NCBI GenBank assembly: GCA_040770625.1
Contig: JAXGIW010000005.1
Span: 62,001 to 126,000 of the forward strand
Length of the DNA stretch: 64,000 bases
Direction of reading: 5' to 3'
Origin: 58-81 sp012729145
GTDB taxonomy: Bacteria > Synergistota > Synergistia > Synergistales > Thermovirgaceae
Shown here in pieces: positions 1 through 8,419 of this stretch. The position numbers were made by a program, and so were the translations under genes. The notes under the pieces are model-generated. The model searched no databases and was not told the origin of the DNA. It was given only the letters and a program-made list of their open reading frames with translations. The first letter of the stretch is position 1; every line of letters begins with the position of its first letter.

Positions 1-645
1 ACCAGTGATTTCCAACTGGATAACGAACCTTTCCGCGAGAACGATTCCTGGATAAGGGTAGGGTCCTGGGAGGAGCGCTTTACCCCGGAAAGGTTCATTT
101 ACGGTTCAGGTGCGACAGAAAGCAGGTATTACCTGAACGATATCAACGGTGATTTCGGTGGTCCCGGGGCAATGTATTTCTGGGGCGAAAAGATCGCCAT
201 GAAAACAGTCTTTGAGACCGGTGGCGATCACGAGATACGAGGGTGGGAGTATACCTGGCCCAATTGGTATGATTCTCCGCCGGATGTTGATCTGACAAGG
301 ATAGAACTGGTCGTCGCATTAAGACCCATTATTCGCGACGGGCGCCTAAGTTACGACAGGGTCACCGTTGCACCTACAATAGAATTGACGCTTCACGGTT
401 TCTGGGAGTTCATTGACGAAGCTTTCCTGAGCCGGGGTATCCAGGACCCGCTCAGGAACATGATGCATACCGAGATCAGGAACAAGTTCGAAGCGCTGCT
501 TATGTCCGAGGAGATAAGGAGGCTGGCAGAGGATGAGATGGAAAGGATCATTGCCCCTTCCAGGGTATCCATGAGGATAAAAAAGCTTACATCGGTCCGT
601 GTTACTGGGGATGCATTGACAATTTCATATGAAGTTGAGCCCTAG
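1..645 (+). CDS. Unrecognised protein, C-terminal part (5' truncated)
   Basis: The frame is open from the first base, so the gene begins upstream of the window; 214 residues are visible and the stop is TAG at 643. The visible part is hydrophilic, rich in aromatic and acidic residues and alternating polar/hydrophobic stretches that suggest beta structure, and it ends with a helix-like charged segment (around residues 150-185) and a short beta-like tail. There is no membrane segment and no motif I can assign. An ATG at 172 would give 157 residues, but nothing like a ribosome site precedes it and the upstream frame has the same character, so the longer reading is preferred. A terminator follows directly. 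Function unknown. Confidence 0.6.
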   Translation, partial: TSDFQLDNEPFRENDSWIRVGSWEERFTPERFIYGSGATESRYYLNDINGDFGGPGAMYFWGEKIAMKTVFETGGDHEIRGWEYTWPNWYDSPPDVDLTRIELVVALRPIIRDGRLSYDRVTVAPTIELTLHGFWEFIDEAFLSRGIQDPLRNMMHTEIRNKFEALLMSEEIRRLAEDEMERIIAPSRVSMRIKKLTSVRVTGDALTISYEVEP

Positions 646-656
646 GCAGGATCTGT

Positions 657-696
657 AAATGGCCCGCCCCCTGAGGAGGCGGGCCATTTCTGTTTG
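657..696 (+). terminator. Rho-independent terminator
   Basis: A perfect stem of 12 pairs (positions 657-668 with 678-689, core GGCCCGCC/GGCGGGCC) with a 9-nt loop is followed by a short T-rich tail (TCTGTTT). It sits 11 bases after the stop of the first gene and ends that transcript. Confidence 0.85.
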
Positions 697-764
697 CTGT
701 CGTGGAGGATTGATGCATAATAAAAGGGTCGGGAAATTGTCCGGTCTTGCGGAGGAGGATAACC

Positions 765-1760
765 ATGCCAGCGGAAAGGAAGACAGTTATTATCGAACCG
801 GAAGGACCAAATGAATGGTATCGACCCCTTGAAGACTACGGAAGTGTGGAATTCTTTTGTCCTGAAGGTCCGATAGGGCCTGGACTTGTCAGGGAGGTGG
901 CCCGGGGCGCGGATGCAGTTGTCATTACCTCCAGTTGTGGTCTTTCCGCTGACGATATGGACGCCCTCCCCTCATTGAAGATCATTGCCAAATGCGGAGG
1001 GAAACCCTCGAGCGTGGATATTGATGCCGCTACCGCGAGGGGTGTGGCAGTGACCTACGTTCCGGAGGCCAATTCATCCACGGTGGCAGAGTTCACGGTC
1101 ATGCTCATGCTTGATTGCCTGAGGCGTTTCCCTTTTATATCTTCATCCATCGGGAAAGGTCTCAACCGCAATACAACGGACATGTTCGGCAAAGAACTCA
1201 GGGACAAAACGGTAGGGATCATCGGCTTCGGGGCGATCGGGAGGGAGGTCTCGAGACGACTGGCCGGTTTCGATTGCAGGATGGAGATCTTCGATCCTTT
1301 TTACAAACCCCGTGGAAGTGAGCCGGAGCACCTTTCTTTCAGGGGCAGGATCGAGGATCTTCTTCCCGAAGTGGACATCCTCAGCCTCCACTGCACGCTG
1401 AACGGATCCACGAGGGAGATGATCGGGGACCGGGAACTGGGGATGATGAAACACTCGGCCGGTATTATCAACACAGCCCGGGCACAGCTGATCGACGATA
1501 AGGCCCTTGAAAGGGCGCTAAAGGAGAGGAGGCTGGCTTTTGCGGCGCTGGATGTTTTTACCGTTGAACCGCCCGGACCTGACCATCCGCTTCTGGGACT
1601 GGAGAACGTTATCCTTACACCCCACCTTGCCTCCTGGACGCCGGAGGCACTTTTCAGGGAGGTCCGAGGTGCAGTCGATTCAGTTGTCGCCCTTTTCAGG
1701 GGAGAGGATATACCAGGTTTGATCAACCCGGAGTTCCGGGGCTTCCAGAGCGACCGGTGA
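765..1760 (+). CDS. D-isomer-specific 2-hydroxyacid dehydrogenase (SerA/phosphoglycerate dehydrogenase-like)
   Basis: Predicted NAD-dependent oxidoreductase of 331 residues that interconverts a 2-hydroxyacid and a 2-oxoacid in the cytoplasm. The NAD-binding glycine motif GFGAIG lies near residues 154-159, and the family's catalytic set is present: Arg about 239 (in NTARAQ), Glu about 268 (in VEPP) and His about 287 (in TPHLA). It has the catalytic and cofactor domains only, without the ACT regulatory domain of long SerA enzymes. The ATG at 765 is chosen over an upstream TTG at 747 because GGAGGAGGA at 751-759 is the ribosome site and would lie inside the longer version. A kinase/PdxA2 pair for small hydroxyacids lies beyond the divergent hydrolase gene, so a role in hydroxyacid catabolism is as likely as serine synthesis; the true substrate cannot be read from sequence. 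Confidence 0.88.
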   Translation: MPAERKTVIIEPEGPNEWYRPLEDYGSVEFFCPEGPIGPGLVREVARGADAVVITSSCGLSADDMDALPSLKIIAKCGGKPSSVDIDAATARGVAVTYVPEANSSTVAEFTVMLMLDCLRRFPFISSSIGKGLNRNTTDMFGKELRDKTVGIIGFGAIGREVSRRLAGFDCRMEIFDPFYKPRGSEPEHLSFRGRIEDLLPEVDILSLHCTLNGSTREMIGDRELGMMKHSAGIINTARAQLIDDKALERALKERRLAFAALDVFTVEPPGPDHPLLGLENVILTPHLASWTPEALFREVRGAVDSVVALFRGEDIPGLINPEFRGFQSDR

Positions 1761-1771
1761 AGTCTGGGCTT

Positions 1772-2890
1772 TTAACGGAATTTTTCGGTTACGTCGTCCA
1801 GATCCTGCGCCCTGGTAGCGTCGAGAGGGATTTTCTTCATGAAGTCTGCTTCGAAGTCCAGGCGGCCCAGATCGATCATCCTTACCCGCCTGTTGAAAGC
1901 TGTGTGGTAATAGGTCAGTCTGTTCCTTGTGTCATGGCATACGGTCCATGATGTCCCTGAGGGAAGGTTCTCCACGTATGAAAGATCGGTGCCCGTCTCG
2001 TGCCATGGAGGCAAGTTGAAACTGTCCATGATCCTGAAAATTTCCTGTACAGTATCAATACCCATTCGGGTAGGTCTGGCATACCGAGAGAAGATTGAGG
2101 CCCTTACGAATCTTGACGGAGAAGTGAAATCCCCGGGTGTTCCAAGCAGTCCCGAACCTTCAGAGAGAGGCTGTATTTCAATGTCGCCTGCCCTGACCTG
2201 TTCAAAGGGATTTCCGGTAACGAATCCATAGTTGGACAGATTGGTCACTTGCCATTCGAACGACAGGCTGTCCGTGGAAACACCCAGGGGGTTGTCGGAA
2301 AACACAGGCTTCCCCCCCGAGAACTCGATTACCATGGATCCTCCGGAGGGTGCAGTGACCATAAAGCTTCCTGCGATAGAGTTCTCCCCGGAGGGATCCT
2401 CAACGGGAACGACATCTATCTGCATCAGTCCTTCTTTCACTTCTTCCAGGTCGGAAAAACTGGAAAGGATGTAGGGGACAAGACTGGCCGGATCCAGGGT
2501 CCTTTCGGAACGTTTGGTATCGAAGTCCGCGAAACCGGCCGGTCCTTTTTCGAAAAAGAGTCCCACAGCAAGACCGGCCTCGTTCATTCCGTCAACTATC
2601 TCCCGGTCCAGCACCTCAAAGCCAAGGAAACCGAAACTGGCACTCCATTTCATGCCCAGTTTCCCGTCAGGTGTCTCGGACTGGAAGTTGCTTCCCCGTG
2701 GGACTACCACCGCCTTGGTCTGGAGGTCCGAGGAGCTCCACTCCATGGTCCTTCCGTAGACAATGGTCCCGTCGGATGCCGTCAGGCTGATAACGGTGCA
2801 ACCCCATGCCTTCTCCGAAGAAAGGGGCGTGAGTATCAAGATAAAAAAGGCAAGAAAAGAAGTATATGGTTTCCAGTTTTTCGCTATCAT
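1772..2890 (-). CDS. Exported linear amide C-N hydrolase (choloylglycine hydrolase / penicillin V acylase family)
   Basis: Predicted Ntn hydrolase of 372 residues that cleaves a linear amide bond (bile-salt, penicillin V or N-acyl amino acid type). A signal peptide covers residues 1-30 with the cleavage sequence AWG, leaving Cys31 as the first residue of the mature protein; in this family that cysteine is the nucleophile. The family's GRTMEW segment (with the conserved Arg) and the DGMNEAGL segment follow in the expected places. No lipobox is present, so it should be a soluble exported enzyme like the Gram-negative penicillin V acylases. It is read convergently with the dehydrogenase (11 bases between stops) and divergently from the kinase/PdxA2 pair. 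An AAGGAGG site precedes its ATG. Substrate unknown. Confidence 0.85.
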   Translation of the reverse strand: MIAKNWKPYTSFLAFFILILTPLSSEKAWGCTVISLTASDGTIVYGRTMEWSSSDLQTKAVVVPRGSNFQSETPDGKLGMKWSASFGFLGFEVLDREIVDGMNEAGLAVGLFFEKGPAGFADFDTKRSERTLDPASLVPYILSSFSDLEEVKEGLMQIDVVPVEDPSGENSIAGSFMVTAPSGGSMVIEFSGGKPVFSDNPLGVSTDSLSFEWQVTNLSNYGFVTGNPFEQVRAGDIEIQPLSEGSGLLGTPGDFTSPSRFVRASIFSRYARPTRMGIDTVQEIFRIMDSFNLPPWHETGTDLSYVENLPSGTSWTVCHDTRNRLTYYHTAFNRRVRMIDLGRLDFEADFMKKIPLDATRAQDLDDVTEKFR

Positions 2891-3207
2891 CGTTGGAACC
2901 TCCTTATTCTGCTCGATTGGAACGACATCCTTTCCGGTTCACCGATCGATATGCATTTCTCCGTTCCTTCCTTTTGTTTTTCAACAGGAACATTGCGGAA
3001 GCACGGCGTGACGGGTAGAGAATCCCTTCCCATCATAGGAAATCTGGACAGGATTTATCAGAATATCTTGTTTTTGTCTATTTTGACATTATCGTCTTTG
3101 ACATTATCGTCCAAAATGTGTAGAAGATAAAATACGGGGAAACAAAGGCTTTCTACTTGCCGGTCCGGGATAACCGGTCCTTTCAGTTCAGGGTGGATGG
3201 AGGAGTT
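2891..3207. other. Divergent intergenic region, 317 bases
   Basis: This stretch separates the exported amide hydrolase (minus) from the kinase gene (plus). No convincing coding frame is seen. It holds the hydrolase ribosome site next to 2891, a 15-base tandem repeat with two TTGACA boxes at 3082-3111 (listed separately), and the kinase leader. No riboswitch is recognised. Confidence 0.6.
3082..3126 (+). promoter_or_regulatory. Promoter with tandemly duplicated -35/operator unit
   Basis: The 15-base unit TTTGACATTATCGTC occurs twice head to tail without a gap (3082-3096 and 3097-3111). Each copy contains a consensus TTGACA. The second TTGACA (3098-3103) is 17 bases from TAGAAG (3121-3126), a possible -10 with 4 of 6 matches. 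Each unit is also an imperfect palindrome (GAC..TA..GTC), which could be a repressor or activator site. It lies about 80 bases before the kinase start, so control of that operon is the natural reading. Confidence 0.5.
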
Positions 3208-4446
3208 ATGGCAGATGGTAGAGTAAAAGATCACGGTTACGTAGTTCTTTGCGATGACCTGACAGGTTCCTCGGTCCAGTCGATACAGCTGAAAAGCCGC
3301 GGTTTTTCCCCGGTGCAGAAGATCCGCCACGAAGGCCCGGATCCATCCCGAAAGGAAGGCTATCCGCCGATCATGGTGGTGAATATCAACACCAGGATGA
3401 GTACTCCCGAAGTTGCAAGAGAACGGGTACGTTCGGCGGTTCTGTCTGCGGATCCCCAGGATCGTTTCGCAAAGCGTATTGACACTACCCTTAGAGGGCA
3501 TCTATATGATGAAACCTCGATCCTGCTTGAGATGAAGCCCGATACGGTTGCGTTGGTAGTGCCTGCCTACCCGGCCTCAGGAAGGACCACCATAGGCGGT
3601 TACCAGCTTCTGAACGGAAGTCTTCTTGAGGAGACTGAGGTCGGCAGGGATCCGACATGGCCGATATCGACCAGTTATCTGCCCTCATTTTTCAATGGGA
3701 ATTTCCCGTTATCTTGCATTGCCATTGATCATGTTAACAGCGGGTTCCATGAGATCTCCAGGAGGCTGCTCGACCAGTCAGGCTACAGTCGCATCATAAT
3801 TGTTGACGCACAGAGTGATGAGGACATAGAGACCATAGCGAAAGCAGCTGCCTCTATTCCTGTAAGTTTCATTCCCGTTGATCCCGGTCCCTTTACAGCT
3901 TCATACCTCTTCCATCTGTTCTCGGGCAAAAGGAGAGGGGTGGTTCTTGCACTGGTTGGAAGTGTTTCAGATATAACCATGGAACAGCTCAGGTACCTTG
4001 AAAACAGATTCAATGTAACCTATTTCTTTTTCACCATAGGAGAAGAACCCCAAGATATTCTTGCCCGGTGTAGGAAAATGATCGACGAACTCAAAGGAAA
4101 AGGGACGGACGTACTGGTGGCAAGGCCTTCGGGAAATGTTGTAAGGGGTAGGGAAAAAGAGGTTGTGAAGAACCTTGCAAAAATTGGCTCCCACTCTCTC
4201 GTGTGGATGGACCAGGAAGTTTCCGGGATCATCCTCTCCGGCGGTGACACAGCGATCGGGTTTTTCGAACATATAGGAGCCTGGTTCCTTGAGCCCGAGA
4301 TCGAGATCGCTCCATTGATGATGGGGGGGTTAATAAAGGGGACAGTTTTCGATGGGATGAGAGTGGTAACAAAAGGCGGCTTGATCGGAGGTCACGATGG
4401 CCTCTACAGGGCCGTAAAATGGATCAGGGAAGGAGAGTCCAAATGA
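3208..4446 (+). CDS. Four-carbon acid sugar kinase family protein (DUF1537; DtnK/OtnK-like)
   Basis: Predicted ATP-dependent kinase of 412 residues that phosphorylates a small sugar acid such as D-threonate or erythronate. The N-terminal domain begins with the family's DD-containing segment (LCDDLTGSS, near residue 14), and the C-terminal nucleotide-binding domain carries the glycine-rich stretches LSGGDTA and KGGLIGG near the end. The ATG at 3208 is preferred over a TTG at 3157 because GGATGGAGGAG stands just before it. The stop overlaps the start of the PdxA2-like gene (ATGA), so the two are translationally coupled. That pairing is characteristic of D-threonate catabolism, in which the kinase makes 4-phospho-D-threonate for the PdxA2 dehydrogenase. 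Exact substrate is inferred. Confidence 0.85.
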   Translation: MADGRVKDHGYVVLCDDLTGSSVQSIQLKSRGFSPVQKIRHEGPDPSRKEGYPPIMVVNINTRMSTPEVARERVRSAVLSADPQDRFAKRIDTTLRGHLYDETSILLEMKPDTVALVVPAYPASGRTTIGGYQLLNGSLLEETEVGRDPTWPISTSYLPSFFNGNFPLSCIAIDHVNSGFHEISRRLLDQSGYSRIIIVDAQSDEDIETIAKAAASIPVSFIPVDPGPFTASYLFHLFSGKRRGVVLALVGSVSDITMEQLRYLENRFNVTYFFFTIGEEPQDILARCRKMIDELKGKGTDVLVARPSGNVVRGREKEVVKNLAKIGSHSLVWMDQEVSGIILSGGDTAIGFFEHIGAWFLEPEIEIAPLMMGGLIKGTVFDGMRVVTKGGLIGGHDGLYRAVKWIREGESK

Positions 4447-5477
4447 GTATTCCCTGTATAGCTGTTACCATGGGAGACCCTGCCGGGGTAGGACCGGAGG
4501 TAGTCATTCGTGGTCTTTCAAGGGAGAGGGTCTGGAAAGAATGCCATTATATGGTCGTCGGCGATATTCAGGTTTTAAGGGCCGTAAGGGACAGGATGGT
4601 CCCGGGGCTGGAGCTCAGAACGATAGACCCCTATAGGGACCGTATTGAGGGAGATCATACGTCGTTGCCGGTGATGGATATCGGAATGCTAACCAGCCCT
4701 GAAGAGATCGAGGTTGGGCAGATATCTTCCCTTTCCGGCCGCCTGGCGGTGGAATCTATAGTCAGATCGGTGGAATTGGCCGCGGGGGGAGTCGCAAAAG
4801 GTGTAGTCACTGCCCCGATCAACAAGGAATCTGTCAGAAAAGCCGGATTTGATTACATAGGTCATACCGAGATGTTCTCAGAAATGACCAAGAGCAGGGA
4901 AAGTGTTACCATGTTCCTTGTTGATAACCTGAAGATCTTCTTCCATAGCAGGCATCAATCCGTCAAGGACATGATCAACGGTCTTTCCGTCGATGGTATA
5001 GTCCGATCAATAAGACTCGCCGACAAGTCTCTAAAATCCATTGGCATCGAGAACGGAAGAATGGCTCTCGCGGCCCTGAACCCCCATGGATCTGATGGGG
5101 GTCTTTTCGGGGATGAAGAGCACCGGTTTCTTATACCAGGGATCCAGCAGGCGACAAGAGAGGGTATTCTTGTATCCGGCCCCGTCCCGGCCGACAGTGT
5201 CTTCCATATGGCACTGAGCGGGGTTTACGACGCAGTTGTTTCCCTTTACCATGATCAGGGGCACATTGCCGCAAAGACCTATGATTTCTATCGGACCGTG
5301 AGCGTCACCCTGGGGCTGCCCTTCATTCGCACATCGGTGGACCATGGAACTGCCTTTGACATTGCCTGGAAGGGGATAGCCAATCCCGTCAGCATGGAGG
5401 AGGCATTGGCAGCTTGTGGAACTCTCTCCTCAAAATATCAACCTGCGTACTTCACAGATCCACCATATAAAAGATAA
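4443..5477 (+). CDS. pdxA2: PdxA2-type 4-phospho-D-threonate/4-hydroxythreonine-4-phosphate dehydrogenase
   Basis: Predicted metal- and NAD-dependent oxidative decarboxylase of 344 residues. It starts with the family hallmark TMGDPAGVGPE and carries VTAPINK, GHTEMF, NPHGSDGG and YHDQGHIAAK; three histidines in the HSRHQ, NPH and YHDQ segments are the expected metal ligands. The YHDQGH form and the TSVDHGTAFDIAW tail fit the PdxA2 subgroup better than vitamin B6 PdxA. The ATG at 4443 overlaps the kinase stop and is preceded by GGAAGGAG; an earlier start at 4419 would lie inside the kinase. With the kinase it should convert a phosphorylated four-carbon acid to dihydroxyacetone phosphate and CO2. 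A role in pyridoxal phosphate synthesis is less likely given the neighbour. Confidence 0.86.
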   Translation: MSIPCIAVTMGDPAGVGPEVVIRGLSRERVWKECHYMVVGDIQVLRAVRDRMVPGLELRTIDPYRDRIEGDHTSLPVMDIGMLTSPEEIEVGQISSLSGRLAVESIVRSVELAAGGVAKGVVTAPINKESVRKAGFDYIGHTEMFSEMTKSRESVTMFLVDNLKIFFHSRHQSVKDMINGLSVDGIVRSIRLADKSLKSIGIENGRMALAALNPHGSDGGLFGDEEHRFLIPGIQQATREGILVSGPVPADSVFHMALSGVYDAVVSLYHDQGHIAAKTYDFYRTVSVTLGLPFIRTSVDHGTAFDIAWKGIANPVSMEEALAACGTLSSKYQPAYFTDPPYKR

Positions 5478-5554
5478 AAGGGCGGTTTCTCTCTTGACCT
5501 TTCACCACCCTGGTCCGCTCATCCCACCGAACAGAGACAGTCTGGGGACAAACC

Positions 5555-6772
5555 TCAAGGTTTGCGTTCCAGCTTTTGTCTTATCAGTTTTCCCAGACGC
5601 TCCGCTCCTGTCCTGATCTTCTCCGGGGTAACGCTGCCGAAGCTGATCCTCATGCAGTTTTTGCCCATCCCGTTTCCTTCAATGAAGAAACCTTCGCCGG
5701 CAACGAAGGCAACCCTGACATCAGGATCTGCAAGGGATTCCGCAAGCAGTTCCGTGGTGTTGATATCTCCCGGCAGTTCCACCCAGGTGAAGAGCCCACC
5801 GTCGGGGAAGACCCTTTTCGTTCCAGGAGGGAAGAACCTGTCAATGCTTTCTATCATGGTGTCACGCCTCTTTCGGTAGAGGTCGCATATCATCTTGTGA
5901 TGGGAAGGGTAGTGTCCACGTTTGAAGAATTCAGCGCAGATGACCTGGGGAAGCATGGAGGTGTGGGAATTAGTAGCCGTCTTGGCGTCAAGCAGCCTGG
6001 AGTTGATCTCGCCGGAGGAGAGAACGTATCCCAGCCTGCTCCCGGGCGAGAAGATCTTGGAAAAGCTGTTGGCGAGAACAGTATGGTCCGTCGTGTCGAA
6101 TGCCTTGATGGGAGGGAGATCTGAACCGCTATAACGTATATCCCTGTAGGGATCATCTTCGAGGATGATCACGTCACATGCGCTACCTATCCGGGCAATA
6201 ATTCTTCTTCTTTCAAGGGACAGGGTCCTCCCCGTCGGGTTGTGGAAGGTGGGGACAAGATAGATCATCTTCGGGGAGTGCCTTCTGATCTTTTCCTCCA
6301 GGTCCTCAGGGATCATGCCGTCTTCGTCCATGGCAACACTTATGCACCTTGCCTGGAACATCTCGAATATCTCCACACAGTGAACGAAGGTGGGAGATTC
6401 GACAAGGATGACGTCGCCGGGATCGATAAAGACCTGGCAGAGAAGGTTAATGCCCTCAAGGCCGCCACTGGTTATCAGAATGTTGGAAGGGTTCGCAGGT
6501 ACGCCCCTGGGGGTGAGCAGCTCTGTCGATACGGCCTGTCGAAGGTCCATGAGCCCAGGGACGCTGCCGTACTGCAAGGCCTCCACTCCGCGGCTGTCGG
6601 TCCTGATAACGTCGTTGGCTATCTCCCTTACAATGTCCACCGGGAGTGCTTCCCTTGCGGGGGAACCCCCGCCGAAGGAAATGATCCCGGGGTCATTCAT
6701 TGTCCCAAAGAGACCCCGGATAATTGATGCCGTTCTTTCCATGGTCCTCATTCTCTTTGCGAAGACTGCCAT
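5555..6772 (-). CDS. PLP-dependent class I/II aminotransferase (2-aminoadipate/aromatic type)
   Basis: Predicted pyridoxal-phosphate aminotransferase of 405 residues. It shows the fold-type I landmarks: FGGGSP near the N-terminus, a glycine-rich ITSGGLEGI segment, PTFHNPTGRT, EDDPYRDIRY, the cofactor lysine in SFSKIFSPGSR, and a final RISFG arginine segment. This pattern is that of the LysN/AadAT and MocR-like stand-alone aminotransferases, which accept a wide range of amino acids. There is no DNA-binding domain. An AAAGGAG sequence lies upstream of the ATG. It is convergent with the PdxA2-like gene and divergent from the DUF1538 operon. It belongs to the same broad type as the two tandem aminotransferases at 38760-41227 but is less like them than they are like each other. 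Confidence 0.88.
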   Translation of the reverse strand: MAVFAKRMRTMERTASIIRGLFGTMNDPGIISFGGGSPAREALPVDIVREIANDVIRTDSRGVEALQYGSVPGLMDLRQAVSTELLTPRGVPANPSNILITSGGLEGINLLCQVFIDPGDVILVESPTFVHCVEIFEMFQARCISVAMDEDGMIPEDLEEKIRRHSPKMIYLVPTFHNPTGRTLSLERRRIIARIGSACDVIILEDDPYRDIRYSGSDLPPIKAFDTTDHTVLANSFSKIFSPGSRLGYVLSSGEINSRLLDAKTATNSHTSMLPQVICAEFFKRGHYPSHHKMICDLYRKRRDTMIESIDRFFPPGTKRVFPDGGLFTWVELPGDINTTELLAESLADPDVRVAFVAGEGFFIEGNGMGKNCMRISFGSVTPEKIRTGAERLGKLIRQKLERKP

Positions 6773-6919
6773 TTCATTTCTTCTCCTTTCAGTTTCCTCG
6801 ATGCCTTTCCTGTTTGCGACGAAAAGAGGTGGAACAGACCATCATATTGAGATATCCTTGCCTGTAGGGTGGGTAAAGTCAAAGTTCCCATCTGGCGGCA
6901 CATAAAAGGAGCTTCATGG

Positions 6920-8419
6920 ATGAACCTTCTTGAAAAGTTCAGAGAGACAAGCATATCCGTTATCCCAATCATGCTTCTGGTCCTTGTATTCTACCCCACC
7001 GTGGCCCCCATAGGTGCGGGTCTTCTGCTGCAGTTCCTTGTTGGTGGCCTTCTGATAATAACCGGCCTGAGTATCTTCCTTCTGGGTACTGACGTGGGGA
7101 TCCTCCCCATGGGGCACAGCATAGGCGCAGCACTGATCCACAAGAGGAGCGTCATGCTCATGCTGGCGACAGGCTTTTTCGTGGGTTTTTTCATCACCGT
7201 CGCCGAACCGGACGTCAGGGTACTTGCCGACCAGGTCGCCAGCGTAGCCCCTTCAATACCCAAGACGATGCTTATATCCATGATCGCGCTGGGGGTGGGC
7301 TTCTTCGTCTCCGTCGGGCTTGGAAGGATACTTCTAAGGGCTCCCTATCACTTTCTCCTTATAGGCTTCTACCTCCTGGTATTTGGTCTGGCCTATTTTT
7401 CCGCTCCCGAGTACCTGGGGATCGCCTTTGATGCAGGTGGTGCGACAACGGGACCGATGACGGTACCCTTCATTATCGCCCTCGGGGTCGGCGTCGCAGC
7501 CGTTCGCGGTACCAGGGAGGCCGAGAGCAACAGCTTCGGGCTGGTAGGTCTTGCCTCCGTAGGGCCCATAATGGCGGTCCTGGCCATGGGTGTCATCGAC
7601 AAAGGAGGCGAAGCGTCAACTGTGGCAAAGGGAACGACTGTAGTTTCGCTCCCCCTGGGCGAGGCATTTCTGGGTGTCCTCGGCGAGACAGTTCACGAGG
7701 CCTTTCTGGCCCTGGCGCCGATCGCAGTCATACTGGCCATATTCCAGCTGGTCCTTCTTCGCATGAACAGACACCAGGTCGTAAGGATGATCAAAGGCCT
7801 CGTCTATACCTTCCTGGGGCTGGTGATCTTTCTCGTGGGGGTGAAGGGGGGGTTCCTTCCTGCGGGATCCGTCATCGGAGGGATGATCGGATCCTCTCCC
7901 TACAATTGGGTCCTAATTCCCATCGGTTTCGTGCTTGGGGCGGTGGTTGTCCTTGCCGAGCCGGCCGTTTGGGTCCTGAACGACCAGATAGAGGAGGTCT
8001 CTGGAGGGCATGTCAACAGACGATTCATGCTTATCGCCTTCTCTACAGGAGTTGCGATCGCAGTAGCAATGTCAATGTTCCGGGTCCTTTCAGGGACCAG
8101 TATCTGGTGGTTCCTGATACCGGGATACGGTATCGCGCTTGCCTTGACCTTTTTCTGCCCGCCCCTGTTCACTGCAATAGCCTTCGATTCCGGTGGGGTT
8201 GCCTCGGGTCCGATGTCATCGACCTTCATTCTGGCATTTACACTTGGGGCATCAGCTTCATCCGGAGGTGACCCTCTCAGGGATGCTTTCGGTGTTGTTG
8301 CCATGATCGCTATGGTACCCCTTATCACCATCCAGATACTGGGACTTGTGCTAAAACACAAGGAAACAGAGTCAGAAAAAGAGTTTGCAAGCAGAACGGA
8401 AGAGGAGGTCGCTCCATGA
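6920..8419 (+). CDS. DUF1538 family multi-pass membrane protein
   Basis: Polytopic inner-membrane protein of 499 residues with about 12 hydrophobic segments and a clear internal duplication. Paired motifs show this: AEPDVRVLADQ and AEPAVWVLNDQ, AFDAGGATTGPM and AFDSGGVASGPM, and two copies of a G..GILP.G / GGFLPAG segment. The family is DUF1538; as I recall, members in Halomonas (UmpAB) were reported as a two-component Na+/H+ antiporter, so cation/proton exchange is a reasonable guess. The ATG at 6920 is chosen because AAAAGGAG stands eight bases upstream; a start at 6869 lacks such a site. The stop overlaps the start of the PII-like gene (ATGA), which suggests that the PII-like protein controls this transporter. 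Confidence 0.82.
   Translation: MNLLEKFRETSISVIPIMLLVLVFYPTVAPIGAGLLLQFLVGGLLIITGLSIFLLGTDVGILPMGHSIGAALIHKRSVMLMLATGFFVGFFITVAEPDVRVLADQVASVAPSIPKTMLISMIALGVGFFVSVGLGRILLRAPYHFLLIGFYLLVFGLAYFSAPEYLGIAFDAGGATTGPMTVPFIIALGVGVAAVRGTREAESNSFGLVGLASVGPIMAVLAMGVIDKGGEASTVAKGTTVVSLPLGEAFLGVLGETVHEAFLALAPIAVILAIFQLVLLRMNRHQVVRMIKGLVYTFLGLVIFLVGVKGGFLPAGSVIGGMIGSSPYNWVLIPIGFVLGAVVVLAEPAVWVLNDQIEEVSGGHVNRRFMLIAFSTGVAIAVAMSMFRVLSGTSIWWFLIPGYGIALALTFFCPPLFTAIAFDSGGVASGPMSSTFILAFTLGASASSGGDPLRDAFGVVAMIAMVPLITIQILGLVLKHKETESEKEFASRTEEEVAP

Noticed and set aside
2249..3130. 293-residue frame opposite the exported amide hydrolase
   Set aside because: It is the reverse complement of a well-supported gene with a signal peptide and family motifs.
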